Source: Mytilus galloprovincialis (lineage: Eukaryota; Mollusca; Bivalvia; Mytilida; Mytilidae). Taken from it: a stretch of 64,000 nt of DNA. The stretch spans positions 12,990,441 through 13,054,440 of the forward strand of contig NC_134838.1 in assembly GCF_965363235.1 (NCBI RefSeq). Direction: 5' to 3'. The notes beneath the pieces were generated by a model. That model searched no databases and was not told the DNA's origin. It saw only the letters and a program-made list of their open reading frames with translations. A program made the translations under genes and the position numbers. Shown here one piece after another: positions 1 to 10,540 of the stretch (position 1 is its first letter; the number at the start of each line of letters is the position of its first letter).

Positions 1-237
1 GAAAAAGTTCTACATCCCTTCATATATGTTGATTTGAATTGAATTAAATGAAAATACAAAATTATGGCAATATGCGCACTCTTATATCTTGCATACTATA
101 AAGGTTCTAGCATGAACACTGTAGGTATGATATGCCTGCAAACCATGTATTCCACATAACACAAAATGATAAAATTGAAGTTATAGATCATGAAATTACA
201 GTAATACTATAAATTACACATGTGCTAATGAACTGCT

Positions 238-911
238 GCAAAAAAGGGACGAAAGATAACAAAGGGACAGTCAAACTCGTATATCGAAAATAAACTGACA
301 ACGCATAGTAAAAAAATGAAAATGGCAAACAGACAAACAGACAAACAATAAAACGCATGACACAACATAGAAAACTAAAGAATAAGTAACACAAACTTCA
401 CCAAAAACTAAGGGGGATATCAGGTGCTCCGGAAGGGTAAGCAGATCCTGCTCCACATGTGGCACCCTTCGTGTTGCTTATGCTATAATAAATCCGGTAA
501 ATAGTCTAAATCGGTAGGTCACATTCATGAAAGGGAAGGGAATTGTAGTTACGACGTAAGGAACATATCCGATATCATTTGTGAAATGGTTATTCAATAA
601 CGGTCAACAAACTCGTGATGGCGTCCGTAAAATTTACGAAGGGATGATTTCAACTTCACCATTTGGAACTCTTGTTTTAATAGCTTTCTTGTGAGCAGCA
701 ACCCTCTATCAAGAAAATCATGAAAGGAAATGCAAGCACGGGATATCGTATCAATTGAGAGATATATACCCCGTATGTAGGTGCTGCTGGAATGTTGCTA
801 CTCAGAAATGGAAAGTTCATAATTGGAAAGCTGAAAAGATCTCTTTTGTCGTAAAGTTTTGTTTTCAACAGACCCTTATTGTCATTTTCTAGAAGTAAGT
901 CAAGATATGAA
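238..911 (-). mobile_element. Penelope-like retroelement family A, 3' part (left of nested insertion)
   Basis: The low-coordinate end has the family's 3' terminus (on the minus strand, GACTGTCCC then CTTTCGTCCC). Further up, the end of a reverse transcriptase reads KLYDKRD, NFPFLSS and GVYISQLIRY. The same sequence recurs at 22437-23290. The copy stops abruptly at 911 and resumes near 3919, because a family B element was inserted into it. It is degraded and 5' truncated. Confidence 0.7.
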
Positions 912-1445
912 TAAAGGCAACAGTAGTATACCGCTGTTCAAAACTCATAAATCCATGGACAAAAAACAAAATCGGGGTAACAAACTAAAACCGCGGGAAA
1001 CGCATTAAATATAAGAGGAGAACAACGACATAACACTAAAATGTAACACACATAGACAAAATCCGACGAGAATAACAAATATAACATATATATATATATA
1101 ACATCAAAACCAAATACATGAATTTAGGATAGACAAGTACCGTGACACGTCTTATCGCAATGTGAATTTACACTCAAAAATAAGAGAAAACAAATGACAC
1201 AACGTTATTATGTAATACACACAGAAACGAACTATAATATAACAATGGCCATATTCCTGACTTGGTACAGGGCATTTTTAAAGAAAAAAAATGGTGGGTT
1301 GAACCTGGTTTTGTGGCATGCCAAACCTCGCACTTTAATGGCAATGTTAAATATAACATAGAAATAACAACATAATATTACAGGACTACAATACAAATAA
1401 ATAGGAAAACGTATTAGACAAAGAAACACATGATTAATGAATAAC

Positions 1446-1665
1446 AAAAAGCATCAGGTTTAAAATTTAATACGCCACGCGCCTCGTCCACACAAGACTC
1501 ACCAGTGACGCCCAGATATAAAAGATCGAAAGCGAAAAAAAGTACAAAGTTGTACAGCACTGAAGATCAAAAGTTGAAAAAGGTTGTGTCAAATACGGCT
1601 AAGTTTGTATGCTTGGGATAAGAACATCCTAATTATTTAGAACAATTAATGCTATTGCAAACAGT
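1446..1665 (-). repeat. SINE-like dispersed repeat (GACGAAACGCGCGTC family)
   Basis: A copy of the most frequent dispersed repeat of this window, here inside the non-coding tail of the family B retroelement. It shares the GTCTTGTG..GACG boundary block, the CAAAGTTGTACAGCA stretch and the CGTATTTGACACAAC block with the copies at 4.27 and 41.1 kb. Confidence 0.6.
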
Positions 1666-2498
1666 AAATTTTATCAAATGAATATAATAGATATACATAA
1701 TGAAACTGAAGTATTAACTCACTACATAAAACAAACACAAATACATAATGAATGACCACCACAGAATAGACACACTCGACTCAGTCCTGGCCTCAACGCA
1801 GTAAATTATGAAAATGACGTCACATCCGACGGTGAAAAGGCATTAAAAATTACGTCACATATGATGGTGAAAAGGCATTAAAAATTTGAACATATGAAAT
1901 TTCTGAAACAGCAGAAAAATTACGTCACATATGAAAAACTATATCTCAAAAGTAAGATAGAATTAGGATTGATTAAAGATTAAAATAGAACTAAATACTG
2001 ATATTGCATTTAAACACAATGCATATTGCAATACTTATTAATAGCAATTAACTATAATATGTACGTATATGTGCAGTTTGTTATGAATCCAACTTCAAAC
2101 TTAAATTATCGTACAGATTATGTTGACCAAAATTAAATCTAATAAATGACGGCGGTGATTAATTTTTGTTTCCATAACACATAAATATAATAGAAAAGAC
2201 GTCAACACATTTGACAAAATCCGATGAGAATTACAAATATAACATTAAACATTTAAACTAAATACATGAGTTAGGGATAGACAAGTACCGTAACACGTCT
2301 TATAGTAATGCGAATTCACACTCAGCAAAACAGTCACATTCGGGAATAAGTCACGTTTGGTAATTAAAAGATTAGACGACATAATGACAAACCACAATCT
2401 ACCATGTGGTAAAAATGTCCTTAGCTAGTTTGGTTAAACACACAGCGTATGGATCCACCAATTCGTGATGGTGTCAATAAAATTTACGGAGTGTCAAT

Positions 2499-3890
2499 TT
2501 ATAATCTGTCCTCCTCATAACTTTGTTGGAGAAGTTTCTGCGTAAGTAGCACACTCCTGTATATGAAGTCCGTATAGTGTGAACAAGCACGTGAATAACG
2601 TATCAATTGTGATATGTAAACACCATACGAAGGGGCAGATGGTATGTCACTGCTGAGAAATGGGAAATTGATAATTGGGAAGTTGAAATCGTCCCGTTTG
2701 TCATAGATTTTCGTATGAAATCGTCCATCTACGTCAATATTGAGGAAAAGATCAAGGTATGAAGCAGTCCTTCTAGTATCAGTAGTATCCTTAATTTCAA
2801 GTTCACTGGGATATATGAGATGTAAGTATTGGCTGAAGTATGGGTTATTCAATGATAGACCATCATCAATATATCGGAAAGTAAAATTAAAGAATTTCGC
2901 AAGGTGCTTTTTCTTTTTGTCTTTAAGAAGGTTTTGAATGAACTCTGCTTCATACGAGTACAAAAACAAATCAGCCAGCAGGGGTGCACAATTAGTACCC
3001 ATTGGAATACCGATTGTCTGTTGAAATATAAATCCTCCAAACTCAACAAACATATTATCTATCAAAAAGTCCAGTATTTTGATAATATCATCTTCAGTAT
3101 ATTTTCTGGAAGATTCAGTGTGATTCTTCACAAAATATGAATTATTGTAACCCAAAACAAGAAATTTGTATCTACAATTCCCATTTTTATAGAAAAAGCT
3201 CTGTTTTATGAGATGGTGAAGTCGATCTTTCAACTGAGCATGGGGAATAGTAGTATATAGCGTAGAAAAATCAAAAGTTGTTATGTTGCTGCAAAATTGC
3301 AAAGATTGTGATCGAAGTTTAAGCAGTAGATCTTTGGAATTTTCGAGAATCCACATCTGGTTAACACCACTGGTAGAATATACCTCCTCACAATATTTTT
3401 GAAGCCCATCTTTAACTGTAGAAAGAATAGTAGTCAGTACTTTAGAAAGATGTTTAGTCAAACATTTTGAAGAACCAGCTATGTATCGTTCTTTATATGG
3501 AGTTTTGTGTAATTTAGGTATCCAGTATAATGAGGGCAAGTTTTCTTCGTTTTCTTTGATGTTGATACCAAAAGAGAGAAGGACAGATTTATGATTTTGT
3601 AAAATTTCGTCCTTGGTAAATGATGTTAAAGAATATGTAGGATTACCAGTAGTTTTATCAATTCCAAGCTCTGTAGTGAGACATTGCAAATAATGTTTTT
3701 TACATATGAAGACAATATTATTGGAGGCTTTATCTGCTGGAACAACGACATATTTGTCACGCAAAGAGGATAAAGCATCCACAACCTCCGGATTCTTGAA
3801 AGGGTTAGAAACTCTAGTACTCATATTGCATCGTAGTTTATGTATGCGCCTCTGAATACATGATCGAATAGCTTTGATCCATTCTGACAA
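2499..3890 (-). CDS. Penelope-like reverse transcriptase (463 codons, 5' truncated element)
   Basis: The frame encodes a reverse transcriptase of the Penelope-like type. Visible motifs in order are VVPADKASNN (N-terminal block), FDFSTLYTTIP (motif A with the catalytic aspartate), GIPMGTNCAPLLADLF (motif B), FRYIDDG (motif C, the catalytic YIDD), SYLDLFLNID followed by KIYDKRDDF, and the closing YISQLIRYSRAC. LYTTIP and the MGTNCAP block separate it from LINE and LTR-type enzymes. The frame has no ATG at its upstream limit (TTG at 3888-3890) and stays open to the insertion edge, as expected of a 5' truncated copy. No GIY-YIG endonuclease was seen downstream; in some invertebrate Penelope-like groups it lies upstream and would be lost here. 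It makes cDNA of its own RNA in intact elements. Whether this copy is still expressed is unknown. Confidence 0.72.
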   Translation of the reverse strand: MSEWIKAIRSCIQRRIHKLRCNMSTRVSNPFKNPEVVDALSSLRDKYVVVPADKASNNIVFICKKHYLQCLTTELGIDKTTGNPTYSLTSFTKDEILQNHKSVLLSFGINIKENEENLPSLYWIPKLHKTPYKERYIAGSSKCLTKHLSKVLTTILSTVKDGLQKYCEEVYSTSGVNQMWILENSKDLLLKLRSQSLQFCSNITTFDFSTLYTTIPHAQLKDRLHHLIKQSFFYKNGNCRYKFLVLGYNNSYFVKNHTESSRKYTEDDIIKILDFLIDNMFVEFGGFIFQQTIGIPMGTNCAPLLADLFLYSYEAEFIQNLLKDKKKKHLAKFFNFTFRYIDDGLSLNNPYFSQYLHLIYPSELEIKDTTDTRRTASYLDLFLNIDVDGRFHTKIYDKRDDFNFPIINFPFLSSDIPSAPSYGVYISQLIRYSRACSHYTDFIYRSVLLTQKLLQQSYEEDRL

Positions 3891-3918
3891 AGTGTCCAGT
3901 TCTGGTTCGTCTGGTTCG

Positions 3919-4055
3919 CAAGGCAGACTTAACTGTATCTGTTGTATCCTCTATCTCTAGTTCGATGGAATAGATGCGTTCAACATAGTCCCCTTATTTT
4001 GAATTATTTAGTGAAAGAACGTCATCTATATAGCTGAACACAACATTAAACAAAC
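3919..4055 (-). mobile_element. Penelope-like family A, 5' remainder (right of nested insertion)
   Basis: This stretch resumes the element broken at 911: it matches the part of the 22.4-23.3 kb copy encoding EIKDTTDTVK and the YIDD region. It ends near 4055, where similarity to that copy stops. Confidence 0.65.
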
Positions 4056-4267
4056 TCAATTATTGACAGTGTGAAAATCAGCGTTTCTCAAACATATTTT
4101 TTTCTAAAAGCATGATAAAAAAATACTTATGTATGTTAACTATACAGTCTAATCACCGTTTGTTATGAGGAATGTAACTACTAGCCGTCTATTTCAAGAC
4201 CACATGCAGTAATAGAGAATGCAAAATATACACGGTTTTCATTTTTATAAATTACCTGTTAACAAAA

Positions 4268-4492
4268 CTTTGAATTTTTCGAAAAACTAAGGATTTCTTA
4301 TCCCATGAACAGATTACCTTAGCCGTATTTGGCACAACTTTTTTGAATTATAGATCCTCAATAGTCTTCAACTATGTACTTGTTTGGTTTTATAAATATT
4401 TTGATATGAGCGTTACAGATGAGTCTTGTGTAGACGAAACGCGCGTCTGGTGTACTAAATTATAATCCTGGTACCTTTGATAACTATTTTCA
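4268..4492 (+). repeat. SINE-like dispersed repeat (best-preserved copy)
   Basis: About 225 bases: GGATTTCTTATCCCA, then GCCGTATTTGGCACAAC, then GAGTCTTGTGTAGACGAAACGCGCGTCTGG, shown here only as blocks, and an end in AATCCTGGTACCTTTGATAA. At least eight relatives of differing length and both orientations occur in the window. There is no coding capacity. The class is unproven; no clear tRNA-like promoter boxes were seen. Confidence 0.6.
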
Positions 4493-5314
4493 TGTGTTCG
4501 CTTATAGCCAATTATATTCCTGGAAGTGTAAAGGTGAGACATCTTTAAAATGTGTCTTACCAATGTTATTTCAACTAATCGGGCGGAGCTTACGTTTTTT
4601 AAAATTTGCATAGGGACAGTTTATTTGAAGATGTGTGTGATAAGGATTATTGGCATTATAATTAATATTGATTTCCAATCACCTACCAGTATCATCAAAG
4701 GAATTCACAAAAGAATGACTGGACACTTCATTGATGAGTTTATCCTAAAACAGACTGGTGTATTATAGGCGAATCGGCTAAACCCCGCCCAGTCAAGTGA
4801 AATAAATAGAGTAATACTTACATGATAAATAAGTTGTAGGTTGAAAGCTCAAAGAGGGTTTTGCTGTACAAACTTTGTACCCTGTGTGATCGTGAAGGAC
4901 GGAAAGGGGTCAAACATATGATTGCGATATGTATTCAGAGTGGTAAATAAATATCGATATTTTTTTTTATTTATTTAGATGATGCACGTTTATTTATTTT
5001 TATTATCTTATATGTTTCTTTCCTTTTATTTCATTAATTGTCTTTGAAGTTATTATTCTTTTAGGTTCTTTTCTTTTGTTTTAGAAAATATTTGGTCTTT
5101 GAAGACATTTGTTTTATTTCCATTAAAAGCAATTCCAACCAATCTTTTCTATTTTATGTAATAACTATTTCTATTTTGGGATTTGCTGACAATCGTACTC
5201 CTAATTTGTTTTTAATATCGTCCAAACTAAATATATTCTATTGTGTTATCATTCGCAGAAAATTGTAATCTGTGAAAATGCATTTTTGTTTTTTGTTTTT
5301 TTTTTTTATTCGAA
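4493..5314. other. Non-coding, A+T-rich
   Basis: No exon with convincing splice sites and no long frame was found. The stretch around 4820-4960 (GGTTGAAAGCTCAAAGAGGG to the region of ATGATTGCGATATG) looks like part of another dispersed repeat. Confidence 0.4.
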
Positions 5315-5402
5315 CTACGATGATGAGTATATTGTTCGCTAAGCGCACGACAAGCGTTCAAAATATGAGCCTGGTATAATTGATGAGTTTAAATTGTTAT
5401 TT
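5315..5402 (+). repeat. Degenerate SINE-like copy
   Basis: A weak relative with CGCACGAC in place of the usual GACGAAACGCGCG core and a preserved end GCCTGGTATAATTGATGAGTTT-like block. It sits just beside the 5.44-kb signal-peptide exon. Confidence 0.35.
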
Positions 5403-5438
5403 GATTAAGCCACTATTTTGTTTTTTTAGAAGTATTAC

Positions 5439-6400
5439 CTGTTGATCCGGTTACTCCTATAAGAACAACTATAACCACCCACGCATCTGAAAAATATAAA
5501 TAGATAACATGAGGTATTTGAACATATTCAATTCATGTGCAAATGTATAGAGAAAATGGACATTCGTTCTACTTGAACACATCCGCGACATTGCGGTGTT
5601 GTAATTGTTGTACGTTTAATTTGGTATTTTTGTTCTGACTATTTAATAAAATGATGTTGTTTAATAGGTGTATATCTTTTCCCTGTATACCATAACTTTC
5701 TGTCGGAACCGTACTTGTACACTTATATTGTTTCTAATAGTTAAACATGAGCAAGGGCACTGTTATCAGAGTGTATAAGTAATATCTTATCCTTTTGGAG
5801 AGACGTTTTTGCCTCAAGTGTTGTAAATGTGAATGTTGAGGGTTAGAGACCGAAACATCAGAGCTCCTCAGTTAACAAAAAACGATACTGACTGTATGGT
5901 TTAGAAAGAAAGTGAGAGCAAAACATCTGTAATGGATATCGTGCATTATTCCATCAATACCATCGAATATCGGTAAAACGAGTTTCGGTGTAACGAGACG
6001 AAATAAGGATTCTTTTTCTAAATTGCTGTTTTTGTTATTTTTAAAATGAAAGCAAAACATTGAATATTGGAGTAGCAGCATTTGACTTCGTTAAGGAAAC
6101 AAAGTGAAAATTAGTCAAAAGTCAAAAAGTGACTTTAACAATACTTTGAAGGCTTTTTATTCGCTTAAGATACTCTAAAGCAAAACATATCACAATATAG
6201 ATAATATGGTATTCTTAGTAATTGTGGATTGTATTTTCCTCGGTTATTGTTTATTGTGGGGGGTATTTGCATTCGTCTAAATATTTCATTTGAGTATGTA
6301 AAGATACTAAATGTATGCGTTGAGTTGATCTCTTGCAGTCTTAAAATGTTTATTTAGGACACATAGTTTAAAAATAATTACAACAAAATTACTTACTCAT
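5439..6400 (-). CDS. First two exons of a secreted protein (signal peptide only)
   Basis: On the minus strand, AAAGAA-ATG-A is followed at once by a GTAAGT donor (ATG at 6398-6400, exon edge 6397). A second candidate exon, 5439-5486, has a TTTTTCAG acceptor and a GTAATA donor. Joined in phase they encode MNAWVVIVVLIGVTGST, a typical signal peptide with a hydrophobic core. The layout, with an intron right after ATG plus one base, then a short signal exon ending in phase 1, is the same as in the two LU-fibrinogen genes. The next exon should lie below 5.4 kb, but no matching LU or fibrinogen exon was found there; the region is filled by retroelements. The gene may be truncated, or its exons may lie outside the window. 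Function unknown beyond probable secretion. Confidence 0.42.
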
Positions 6401-8030
6401 TTTCTTTATGACCTTCAGTCGTCAAATTCCTCTTTAAATGTCAGTACACTATCGACACCGAATAGATAAGATATGTAATTATATGTGTAGCACGCAAAAT
6501 TCAAAAACCATGATAACGTAGTTCTATTCAAGGCCTACAGTTAGTACAGCTTACAGTCTGATAACGAAGAGGTTTTCGTTTAACAACATATATATCGGTC
6601 AATATCTCTAATGCGCTTGTTATTAAGGTACTCTTTGTCGTCATATTCGAAATTCTGTTCTAACCAGTTACTGCGGTAAATCGTTTTTTTTTTATATGAA
6701 AACAACAGGAACATAAGATAAACGTGTAAAAACTAAGGACTTATTTGATGTATGTAAATAAATTTATTTTCAAAGAACTTTTTTTCTGAAATAAGGGTTC
6801 TTTAATTAAAAAGACTGTATCACGAAGGATGTGTCGGGGGTAGTTTAAATTACTTATAAAATAATCTCTCTTCGTACCCCGAAATTCAATCACGTATTTG
6901 AAAATCAATCATTTTTTAAACAAGCTATTAAGTTATCAATTTGGACCCGGACATTGCAGAAAATGCTACCATTCCGGCCTACCTGAAATTACCCATATTA
7001 TAATATAATCTGCATGGAAACCCTCTGTCTCCTGTAAATATTCCCGAGTTCTGGGACTAAATTGTCTAACAGATACTTATCAATATGTTTACAGTAACGG
7101 ACGACCTTTACAAGAAAAAAATTAATAAATGGCATTAGTGAATTTAACATGTATATTTAACAATGACTTATAAGATTTTAATGTGAATGTGAGCAATTGA
7201 TTTTGCCTATTGATAAGGAACGTTCCGTTTGAAATTGTCCTGGAGTTCAGTATTATTGTGATTTTACTTTATTAATATATGGAAAGATACACAATTATCG
7301 ATGATTTGTTTAGGCATGTTTTATCAACTTCTTGATATTCGAATTCCAAATAGTGTAAGCAACTTCCAAATTGACCCTGAATACAAATACATGGGTAGTT
7401 GGTCATACCTTTCTTTTTTAAATCGGTTTTGTGTTCGTTAAAATGAGGTTCAAAATCGAGAATTTCTGAAATTCCATTCAATCTTTATTTCAACCTTATC
7501 CCTAATTGCCTTATCTAGAAATTTCCTATAATTCAGTTAACCTTAAGATAAGTCTGGTTGTCCTTTCATTAGACGTACTTACTTTACAAGTATTCTATAC
7601 ACAGAAGGCATTTGGTCTAATATCTATAGAATTTAGAAAACCATCTTATGGATTAAGAAATTGAGGCGAAGGTCTTAATATCTGATGGTTAACATCTTGC
7701 AAATGTTGCGTAGTTCTTTACTTTCATTTGAAGATGTATTAATTATGCCCTATCACGCAACTTTCCACAATTTCAGTGATGTTTTACATCTAATATATCT
7801 GCGTAAAGGTGAAATTGAGAATAGTATCAAAACCAGATTTTCCCCTCATATCTGGAACTTTTCCTGCACATTAACACATACTTCAAACTAGGGTCTATGA
7901 TAAACAAGACGATTTCAACAGTAACATAAACTTCTTCAACAGAGCTATGAGGAACAACGACTTAATTCGAAGCTACAATCATGTACGGTCATTATCACGA
8001 ATTTAATTACACATAAGTGTAATAGGTATA
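6401..8030. other. Non-coding region upstream of the signal-peptide gene
   Basis: It would contain the promoter of the 5.4-6.4 kb gene, but no element could be assigned. At 7190-7265 there is a copy of a dispersed repeat (blocks CCGTTTGAAATTGTCCT and GGAGTTCAGTATTATTGTGA) that recurs at 11.75, 25.8, 38.25 (reverse) and 58.36 kb. Nothing else was seen. Confidence 0.4.
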
Positions 8031-8225
8031 AGAAGATGTGGTATGAGTGTCTATGAGACAACTCTCCATCCAGGTCACAATTTAAAAAAAGTAAACCATT
8101 AATGGTCACTGTGGGATTACACATTAAACAACAAAATAACTAATGTAAAACAATTCAAATAGGCAAATCAACGGTCTAATTTATATAAAAAATGAGAGAC
8201 GAGAAACACTTATGTTTAAACAAGT
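8031..8225 (-). repeat. Dispersed repeat with GAGACAACTCTCCATCC block
   Basis: It contains GTATGAGTGTCTATGAGACA, CTCTCCATCCAGGTCACAA and AAGTAAACCATTAATGGTCA. Relatives occur in the other orientation at 10.17-10.54 kb and as a fragment at 43.22-43.30 kb. No coding capacity. Confidence 0.5.
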
Positions 8226-8239
8226 CAGGAATATGGCAG

Positions 8240-8440
8240 TTGTTATCTTATTGTTCGTTTCTATGTATGTTGCATTGTTGTTTGTTTTTGTACTAATGTG
8301 TTCTGCTGTTTTGTTGCTATTCCTCTTTTAGTTGATATGTTTCCCTCGGTTTTAGTTTGTAACCTGGATTTGATTTCTATCAATCAATTAATGTCTTTTA
8401 AACAGCGGTATACTACTGTTGTCTTTATTTATGATCCTTA
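8240..8440 (+). mobile_element. Penelope-like family B, 3' tail fragment
   Basis: It ends in CAGCGGTATACTACTGTTGT followed by CTTTATTTAT, the same terminus as the family B element at 912, and includes the GGTTTTAGTTTGTAACC block. It is heavily truncated and has no coding part. Confidence 0.5.
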
Positions 8441-8747
8441 TCAATAAAAAACAACTACTGATCAACAGGTTCCTTTCTTATAGGACAGGTATAAACAAAT
8501 GCAGCGGGTTTAACAGGCGCTAATATGCAATCTAGCCTAAAAAAGTTATTTCATTCTTAGATCTTTACACATTAGAAAAGTCGTCTAATCTATATTTTTA
8601 ACTGATGTTGTCCTCTTCGCAATTGTGACATTTTCACTGAATTTGCATCCAAATGTTACAATATTGTTTCGGATAAAACCATTAAAACGTTTAAACTCTT
8701 TGCAGTTGTTTGAATCTTTACTAAGTCAAGGAATCTTGAACAAATAT

Positions 8748-8874
8748 ATCATGTTATGGAGGGTTATTTGCGAAAAATACCAGTCGAGGGATTGTGAAAT
8801 TTCCCAAGCCGCTAGTCGAGGAAAATTTAGACCCAAGACTGTTTTTTTTCGAAAATACCCCTCCATAACATGAT
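8748..8874. mobile_element. 127-bp MITE with inverted ends
   Basis: The left end ATCATGTTATGGAGGG and the right end CCTCCATAACATGAT are inverted copies, and similarity continues inward to the GGTATTTTCG block. It is short and non-coding, a typical non-autonomous DNA transposon. No clear target-site duplication could be fixed. Confidence 0.6.
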
Positions 8875-9420
8875 GTATCTGTTTGATTACACAGAATAGC
8901 GATTTGGATTAAAACTGTTCGTACAGATGAAGGGAAATCGTAGTACCACACAAATTTAAATTATTGCTGCCTTTAGTACGTCACGTCATGGTTTCTATGT
9001 GTAAACGTCATTATTATTCCATCATTAAATCATTCATTTGTATGTAGGGCTTTTTTCACTTTCTATCATGTATTTCTCTGACATTTTAGTTTACAGTTTT
9101 AGTTTTAACTCAATCAATAGTGCTCAGCCATGTTGTCTTGATAATCGGGATAAAGTGAGAAAGGTTCTGTTTTGGCCGTAAGAGGCCCCCGAGGGTAAAA
9201 AAAGAATATCCAAAATGGCAAATCCAGCGACAGAGAGGGTAATTTGAGGCAAATTCAACAGCAGGGATGAAAAATAGACAACTTCGTTTGAAATGAGGAA
9301 AATGTTAGAATATGCCAAACACTGTCTAACAACCAATCAAATCCGGCATTCCTATATAAGGTGTATTTAAATGTTCAATATTGTCATTTGTTGATGTTGT
9401 TTATGAGTGTTTCTCGTTTC

Positions 9421-9425
<5 letters not shown>

Positions 9426-9461
<36 letters not shown>
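9426..9461. repeat. (TA)n microsatellite
   Basis: About 36 bases of alternating TA directly precede the first copy of the 188-bp direct repeat. Confidence 0.95.
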
Positions 9462-9464
<3 letters not shown>

Positions 9465-9466
9465 GA

Positions 9467-9654
9467 GTCTAAATTGAAAACTACGTTCAAACCTATGATT
9501 GCGTTGGATAAAAACCGCAATTTTTATACGTGTGCATGTAAAACAAATTTCGTTGTAGAAGGGTCTAAAAACAGCACAAACAACATTTTCCAAAAGACCA
9601 AAAAAGTGAAAAAGTATATTTAAACAAAACGCATTTGACTAACAGGTCGAACAA
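9467..9654. repeat. 188-bp direct repeat, copy 1
   Basis: Nearly identical to 9971-10158, with a handful of differences confined to the last 40 bases. It starts GTCTAAATTGAAAACTACG and passes through TTTCGTTGTAGAAGGGTC. The short frame it contains is present in both copies but resembles no known protein. The two copies are 504 bases apart. Confidence 0.85.
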
Positions 9655-9970
9655 GATGTAACAAAATGGGTCTTATTATAAATTTAATACTAAACAGAAA
9701 AAAATTAACTTGTGGCCACGATGTTATGCCACAAACATACGGTGTCAATATTTAAGTACACCAGATCCGGATTTCGACAATAAATGTCTCTTCAGTGATG
9801 TCAGGGATCGAAACAGTATTTGGAAGGCCATATAAAAAGTACCCTCATTTTTAGAAAAAGTACCCTCATTTTTAGATAAACTCTAGAATTTTAAGAGTCA
9901 ATGTAGGATGAACGGATCATATTAACCGGAGGGAAAATATGATTCAAGCCCAAACGAAAAAATATAAACA

Positions 9971-10158
9971 GTCTAAATTGAAAACTACGTTCAAACCTAT
10001 GATTGCGTTGGATAAAAACCGCAATTTTTATACGTGTGCATGTAAAACAAATTTCGTTGTAGAAGGGTCTAAAAACAGCACAAACAACATTTTCCAAAAG
10101 ACCAAAAAAGTGAAAAAGTATATTTAAACAAGGCTCATTTGACTAACAGATTGAACAA
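9971..10158. repeat. 188-bp direct repeat, copy 2
   Basis: The second copy of the 9467-9654 unit. Between the copies lie unrelated sequence and two tandem 21-base units with AGTACCCTCATTTTTAGA (9837-9880). The arrangement of a core unit plus a microsatellite resembles Helitron-related interspersed elements of bivalves; that link is only a suggestion. Confidence 0.85.
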
Positions 10159-10169
10159 CTGATGTTCTT

Positions 10170-10540
10170 TAACCCTGCTGACTGCCATTGGCGATTGCCA
10201 AATATATATATATAGATTAGAACGTTAGTTTTTCCGTTTGAATGGTTTTACACTAGTATTGTTTTGGGGCCCTTTATAGCTTGCTGTTCGGTATGAGCCA
10301 AGGCTCCATATTGAAGACCGTACTTTGACCTATAATGGTTTAACTTTGTACTTTTTTTGGCCTTTTTGACTTTTTTGGATTAGAGCGTCACTTATGAGTC
10401 TTTTGTAGACGAAACGCGCAGCTGGCGTATATACAAAATGTAATCCTGGTATCTATGATGAGTTTATTTACTTTGATAAATTGTGACTTGAATGGAGAGT
10501 TGTCTCATTGACACTCATGCAACATCTTCCTATGCCTATA
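10170..10540 (+). repeat. Dispersed repeat interrupted by a SINE-like copy
   Basis: The outer parts (GCCCTTTATAGCTTGCTG to ACCTATAATGGTTT, and GAATGGAGAGTTGTCTCATT to the end) belong to the same family as 8031-8225 in opposite orientation. Between them, at about 10372-10465, sits a SINE-like segment with GACGAAACGCGCAGCTGG and AATCCTGGTATCTATGATGA. The order shows that the SINE-like unit came later. Confidence 0.55.

Larger units (their letters stand above)
912..3918 (-). mobile_element. Penelope-like retroelement family B, inserted into family A copy
   Basis: It lies between two halves of a family A copy that are contiguous in the related element near 23.1 kb. The 5' side carries a long reverse transcriptase frame reaching the junction, so the copy is 5' truncated. 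The 3' part (912-2490) is a long non-coding tail ending, on the minus strand, in GTATACTACTGTTGCCTTTA. Similar ends occur at 8.24-8.44, 15.24-15.42 and 27.64-27.8 kb. The tail contains a 130-base direct repeat (about 1046-1175 and 2200-2325), a SINE-like insertion (1446-1665) and a short tandem repeat with ACGTCA boxes (1813-1886). Family assignment rests on reverse transcriptase motifs only. Confidence 0.6.

Noticed and set aside
9381-9623. 80-codon frame with an IYIYIY run
   Set aside because: It comes from the (TA)n tract plus the 188-bp repeat; no protein-like features.
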